A stretch of DNA of 6,277 nucleotides from Actinomycetes bacterium (GTDB taxonomy: Bacteria; Actinomycetota; Actinomycetes; Actinomycetales; Cellulomonadaceae), in contig JAEZAR010000224.1 in assembly GCA_023430425.1 (NCBI GenBank), forward strand, positions 1 to 6,277, in the 5' to 3' direction. The position numbers and the translations under genes are program-made. Positions 4,205-6,277 of the stretch are shown here, piece by piece. The stretch's first letter is position 1. The number at the start of each line of letters is the position of its first letter. Under the pieces are notes generated by a model. It made no database searches. It saw nothing but the letters and a program-made list of their open reading frames with translations, and was not told where the DNA came from.

Positions 4205-6277
4205 TCAGCGGTACCAGCCGTACACGTCCCCCACGACGTGGGTCGACCCGAGGTTGTTGTAGACCTGGACGGCGCCGCCCGTGCCGAGGGGCACGACGCC
4301 GCTGTTGGCCTGGTCGCGGCCCCGCCCGGTGTTGAGGTCCGACGTCGGCGGCCGCGCCGTGCCCGCCGGCCACACCGTGAGGTAGGTGTACGGCGCGGTC
4401 TGGCCGGTCGCGGTCGTGGTCATCGCGACCGCGACCGCGTCGGCCGGCACCCCCGTGGGCGCCGCGACCGGCAGGGTGCGGGTCTGGCCGGCGCCGAGGG
4501 GTCCGCCCGCGACGCGCGTGTCGAACGCCCGCGCCGGCTCGACCGGGGTGAAGGACGCCTGCCCCCCGGGGCCGAACCAGCCCACGACGTCGAGCACGAC
4601 GAACGTCGCGCCGCCCTCGACGACCACGTCGACCTGGCCGTCGTCGGAGAGCGGCACCGTCGTCCGGTTGGCGACGTCCTGGCCGGGCAGGTGGTTCACC
4701 GTGGAGACCGTGGGCGTGACCCCGCGCGGGACCACGGCCACGTACCCGTTGGCCACCGGGACGGACGACACGACGTTCATCACCACCGCCGTCGCGTCCG
4801 CCGGGACGCCGCCGCGGCCCGCCACCTGGACCGTGCGGCGCACGTGCGGGGTCATCCGACCGCCGTCCGTCCGGGTGTCCAGCAGCCGCGCCGCCGTCGC
4901 GAGCGGCGCGTAGCCCGCGCCGCCGTCCTCGACGTAGTACCCGGTGACGTCGACCACGAGGTGCGGCGTGCCCGCGTTGTTGTACAGGCTCACCTTGCCC
5001 TCCCCGCCGACGCCGACGACGACCCCCGCCGCGGAGGCCGAACGGGCCGGGTCGGCGTTGAGCACCGACGACGTCGGCCGGTCGCGGCCCGCGGGCCACG
5101 CCGTGACGTAGGTGGTCGCGGTGGGCGAGACGGCCGTGACGTTCAGGGCCACCGCCCGGGCGTCCGCGGGGACGCCCGCGACGCCCGTGACGTCGAGGTC
5201 CAGGCGCGAGCGCGGACCGACCGGGACCCCCGAGTCGCGGGTGTCGAGCAGCCGGGCCGGCGTCACGGGGACGAGCTCGAGGCCGCCGACGAGCGGCACG
5301 GGGTCGACGGTGGGCGGGTCGGGGTCGCGCAGCGCGGACACCGTGGACGTCCACGGCACGACGGCCCGGCCGGCCTCGTCGACGCCGGTGAGCGTCAGCC
5401 GGTACCGGCCGATGCCCACGTACTGCCCGTCCGGGCCGCGGCCGTCCCAGGACGCGACGACGCCCCCGAAGGCCTGCTGCGCGTACCCGACCGACGAGGC
5501 GAGGAGCTGCCCGCTGACGGCGTGCGTCACCTCGAGCCGCCAGCTGATGTCGCCGAGCGTCGCGGCCCGGACGGTGACCGGGGTGTCCGGGGAGAGCGTG
5601 GTCGGCGTCGCGGCCGGGTTGACGAACGTCGTGCCGACGAGCTGGCGCGCGCGCTCGCGCAGCCACCCGAGCGTCTGGTACCCCGCGTTGCCGGGGCAGG
5701 CCGTGAGCCCGACGTCGCGGTGGCTGAACAGCACCGGCAGCGTGACGTCCGTGCCGGCAGGGAAGCGCGAGTTCTCCCCGCCCAGCGTGCGGTACGTCAG
5801 CCACCCGGCGGGGTCGCGGTGGTACTGCCCCAGCCGCCAGGCGACGACGCGCGCGACGGACTCCTGCACGGCGGCCGGCGGGGTGAGGGCGCCGTACTCC
5901 CCCAGCATCGAGATGCCCACGGTGCCCGTGTTGAACCCGCCGGCGTGGACGCCGATCACGGGCTGGGTGGCGCTGTTCGCGCGCCCCTCGTAGACGGTCC
6001 CCCACTTGTCGACGACGAAGTTGTACCCGAGGTCGCACCAGCCGCGGCCGGTGATGTGGTACCGCTGGTCGTTGCGGATCTGCTGCATCGCCTCGGCCTG
6101 GGTGGCGTACGCATTCGAGCCGGCCGTGTGGTGCAGCACGGCGCCGACGAGCCCGCGGGACGCCACGTCGGGCGTGCAGACCTGCGGCGCGGCGCCCCAC
6201 TCGGCGCGGCTGACGAGCTGCGGGACGGGCGCCACGGCGGCCAGGTCGCCCGCGAGCGACCCGGCGGCGAGGGGCTC
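4205..6277 (-). CDS. Secreted N-acetylmuramoyl-L-alanine amidase (PGRP/Amidase_2) with FlgD-like domain and three C-terminal repeats, 5' end cut by window edge
   Basis: This probably cleaves the bond between N-acetylmuramic acid and L-alanine in peptidoglycan, outside the membrane. The visible 690 residues begin mid-protein (EPLAAGSLAGDLAAV), so any signal peptide lies beyond the edge. Numbered from the first visible codon, the amidase domain spans about 19-215: LVSRAEWGA (21-29), LHHTAG with zinc ligand H49, WCDLGYNF with Y85, then SHRDVGLTACPG with H186 and C194. The three zinc ligands H49, H186 and C194, plus Y85, are intact, so activity is expected. Residues 232-315 contain WDGRGPDGQYVGIGRYRLTLTGVD, typical of FlgD-like Ig domains. 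Residues 336-690 are three tandem repeats ending DVTGYY, DVVGWF and DVYGWYR; the last ends the protein. The GTG at 6235 is internal, because the frame stays open to 6277 and no secretion signal follows. No LPXTG motif or membrane anchor is seen, so wall retention would rest on the repeats or the missing N-terminus. Confidence 0.9.
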   Translation of the reverse strand, partial: EPLAAGSLAGDLAAVAPVPQLVSRAEWGAAPQVCTPDVASRGLVGAVLHHTAGSNAYATQAEAMQQIRNDQRYHITGRGWCDLGYNFVVDKWGTVYEGRANSATQPVIGVHAGGFNTGTVGISMLGEYGALTPPAAVQESVARVVAWRLGQYHRDPAGWLTYRTLGGENSRFPAGTDVTLPVLFSHRDVGLTACPGNAGYQTLGWLRERARQLVGTTFVNPAATPTTLSPDTPVTVRAATLGDISWRLEVTHAVSGQLLASSVGYAQQAFGGVVASWDGRGPDGQYVGIGRYRLTLTGVDEAGRAVVPWTSTVSALRDPDPPTVDPVPLVGGLELVPVTPARLLDTRDSGVPVGPRSRLDLDVTGVAGVPADARAVALNVTAVSPTATTYVTAWPAGRDRPTSSVLNADPARSASAAGVVVGVGGEGKVSLYNNAGTPHLVVDVTGYYVEDGGAGYAPLATAARLLDTRTDGGRMTPHVRRTVQVAGRGGVPADATAVVMNVVSSVPVANGYVAVVPRGVTPTVSTVNHLPGQDVANRTTVPLSDDGQVDVVVEGGATFVVLDVVGWFGPGGQASFTPVEPARAFDTRVAGGPLGAGQTRTLPVAAPTGVPADAVAVAMTTTATGQTAPYTYLTVWPAGTARPPTSDLNTGRGRDQANSGVVPLGTGGAVQVYNNLGSTHVVGDVYGWYR
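4208..4552 (-). repeat. Amidase C-terminal repeat unit 3
   Basis: Visible residues 576-690, offset about 119 residues from unit 2 and ending at the stop codon. It has EPARAFDTRVAGGPLG in place of ARLLDTR, then GVPADAVAVAMTTTATG, YLTVWPAGTARPPTSDLN, GAVQVYNNLGSTHVVGDVYGWYR. It resembles unit 1 more than unit 2 in the WPAG and YNN strands. Confidence 0.83.
4574..4912 (-). repeat. Amidase C-terminal repeat unit 2
   Basis: Visible residues 456-568, offset about 122 residues from unit 1. It keeps ARLLDTRTDGG, GVPADATAVVMNVVSS, the GYVAVVPRG strand and the terminal VVLDVVGWF. It diverges in the middle, where the PAG-x-x-RPTS-x-LN segment is replaced by VPRGVTPTVSTVNHLPGQDVANRTTVPL, and the YNNAGTPH strand is replaced by VVVEGGATF. 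Confidence 0.82.
4934..5272 (-). repeat. Amidase C-terminal repeat unit 1
   Basis: Protein-level repeat, visible residues 336-448. The landmarks are ARLLDTRDSGVPVG, GVPADARAVALNVTAVSP, YVTAWPAGRDRPTSSVLN, GKVSLYNNAGTPHLVVDVTGYY. This appears to be the copy closest to the consensus. The pattern is rich in short beta strands, which suggests an all-beta module. Repeats of this RLLDTR...GVPADA...DVTGYY type occur in secreted actinobacterial proteins; their ligand is not known to me. Confidence 0.85.

Noticed and set aside
5112..5993. 293-codon open frame on the plus strand
   Set aside because: It is antisense to the amidase, Ser/Thr/Arg/Pro-rich and without motifs.
2418..6200. 1260-codon open frame on the minus strand running through the permease, methyltransferase and amidase
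   Set aside because: Only its last 274 codons look like a protein (the permease). The rest is the wrong frame of two well-supported genes and is Arg/Gly/Ala-rich.
4205..6235. Amidase as a complete gene starting at GTG 6235
   Set aside because: The frame is open beyond 6235 to the window edge, there is no ribosome site, and the protein would begin at the amidase domain without any export signal.
1..6277. tRNA, rRNA, CRISPR array, insertion sequence or prophage signals
   Set aside because: I looked on both strands and saw no tRNA-like cloverleaf, no regularly spaced short repeats, no transposase or integrase motifs and no terminal inverted repeats.

Overview
The window is very GC-rich. Nearly all of it is coding, with G/C-dominated third codon positions and frequent GTG starts. 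This points to a high-GC actinobacterium, perhaps a member of the Micrococcales such as a cellulomonad; that placement is inference from composition and protein style, because no marker gene is present. All five genes lie on the minus strand, so transcription runs from the right edge of the window to the left.

Layout in transcription order: (1) 6277-4205, a large cell-wall amidase whose N-terminus is beyond the right edge. It consists of a zinc PGRP/Amidase_2 domain, a FlgD-like Ig fold and three tandem repeats of about 120 residues. (2) 4204-4127, the only intergenic gap (78 bp). It holds a 32-nt imperfect inverted repeat with a TATGCT element near its centre. (3) 4126-3239, a SAM-dependent methyltransferase with a C-terminal helical/coiled-coil tail. 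(4) 3242-2418, the membrane subunit of a Wzm/TagG-type polysaccharide ABC exporter. (5) 2421-1243, the matching Wzt-type ATPase, which carries a C-terminal glycan-recognition-like domain. (6) 1246-1, a GT-B glycosyltransferase whose C-terminal end is beyond the left edge.

Genes 3 to 6 are joined by three consecutive 4-bp overlaps, each with the sequence GTGA (GTG start and TGA stop sharing bases), so they very probably form one translationally coupled operon. Together they look like part of an ABC-transporter-dependent surface polysaccharide locus. The glycosyltransferase would build a glycan, the methyltransferase could modify it (possibly at its terminus), Wzt could recognise the modified glycan, and Wzm would carry it across the membrane. 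The upstream amidase would act outside the membrane on peptidoglycan, where such polymers are anchored.

The most interesting points are the pairing of a coiled-coil-tailed methyltransferase with an extended Wzt (the logic of WbdD-type chain capping, here in an actinobacterium), the tri-repeat amidase, and the inverted repeat in the only regulatory gap. No RNA genes, CRISPR arrays, insertion sequences or frameshifted genes were seen.
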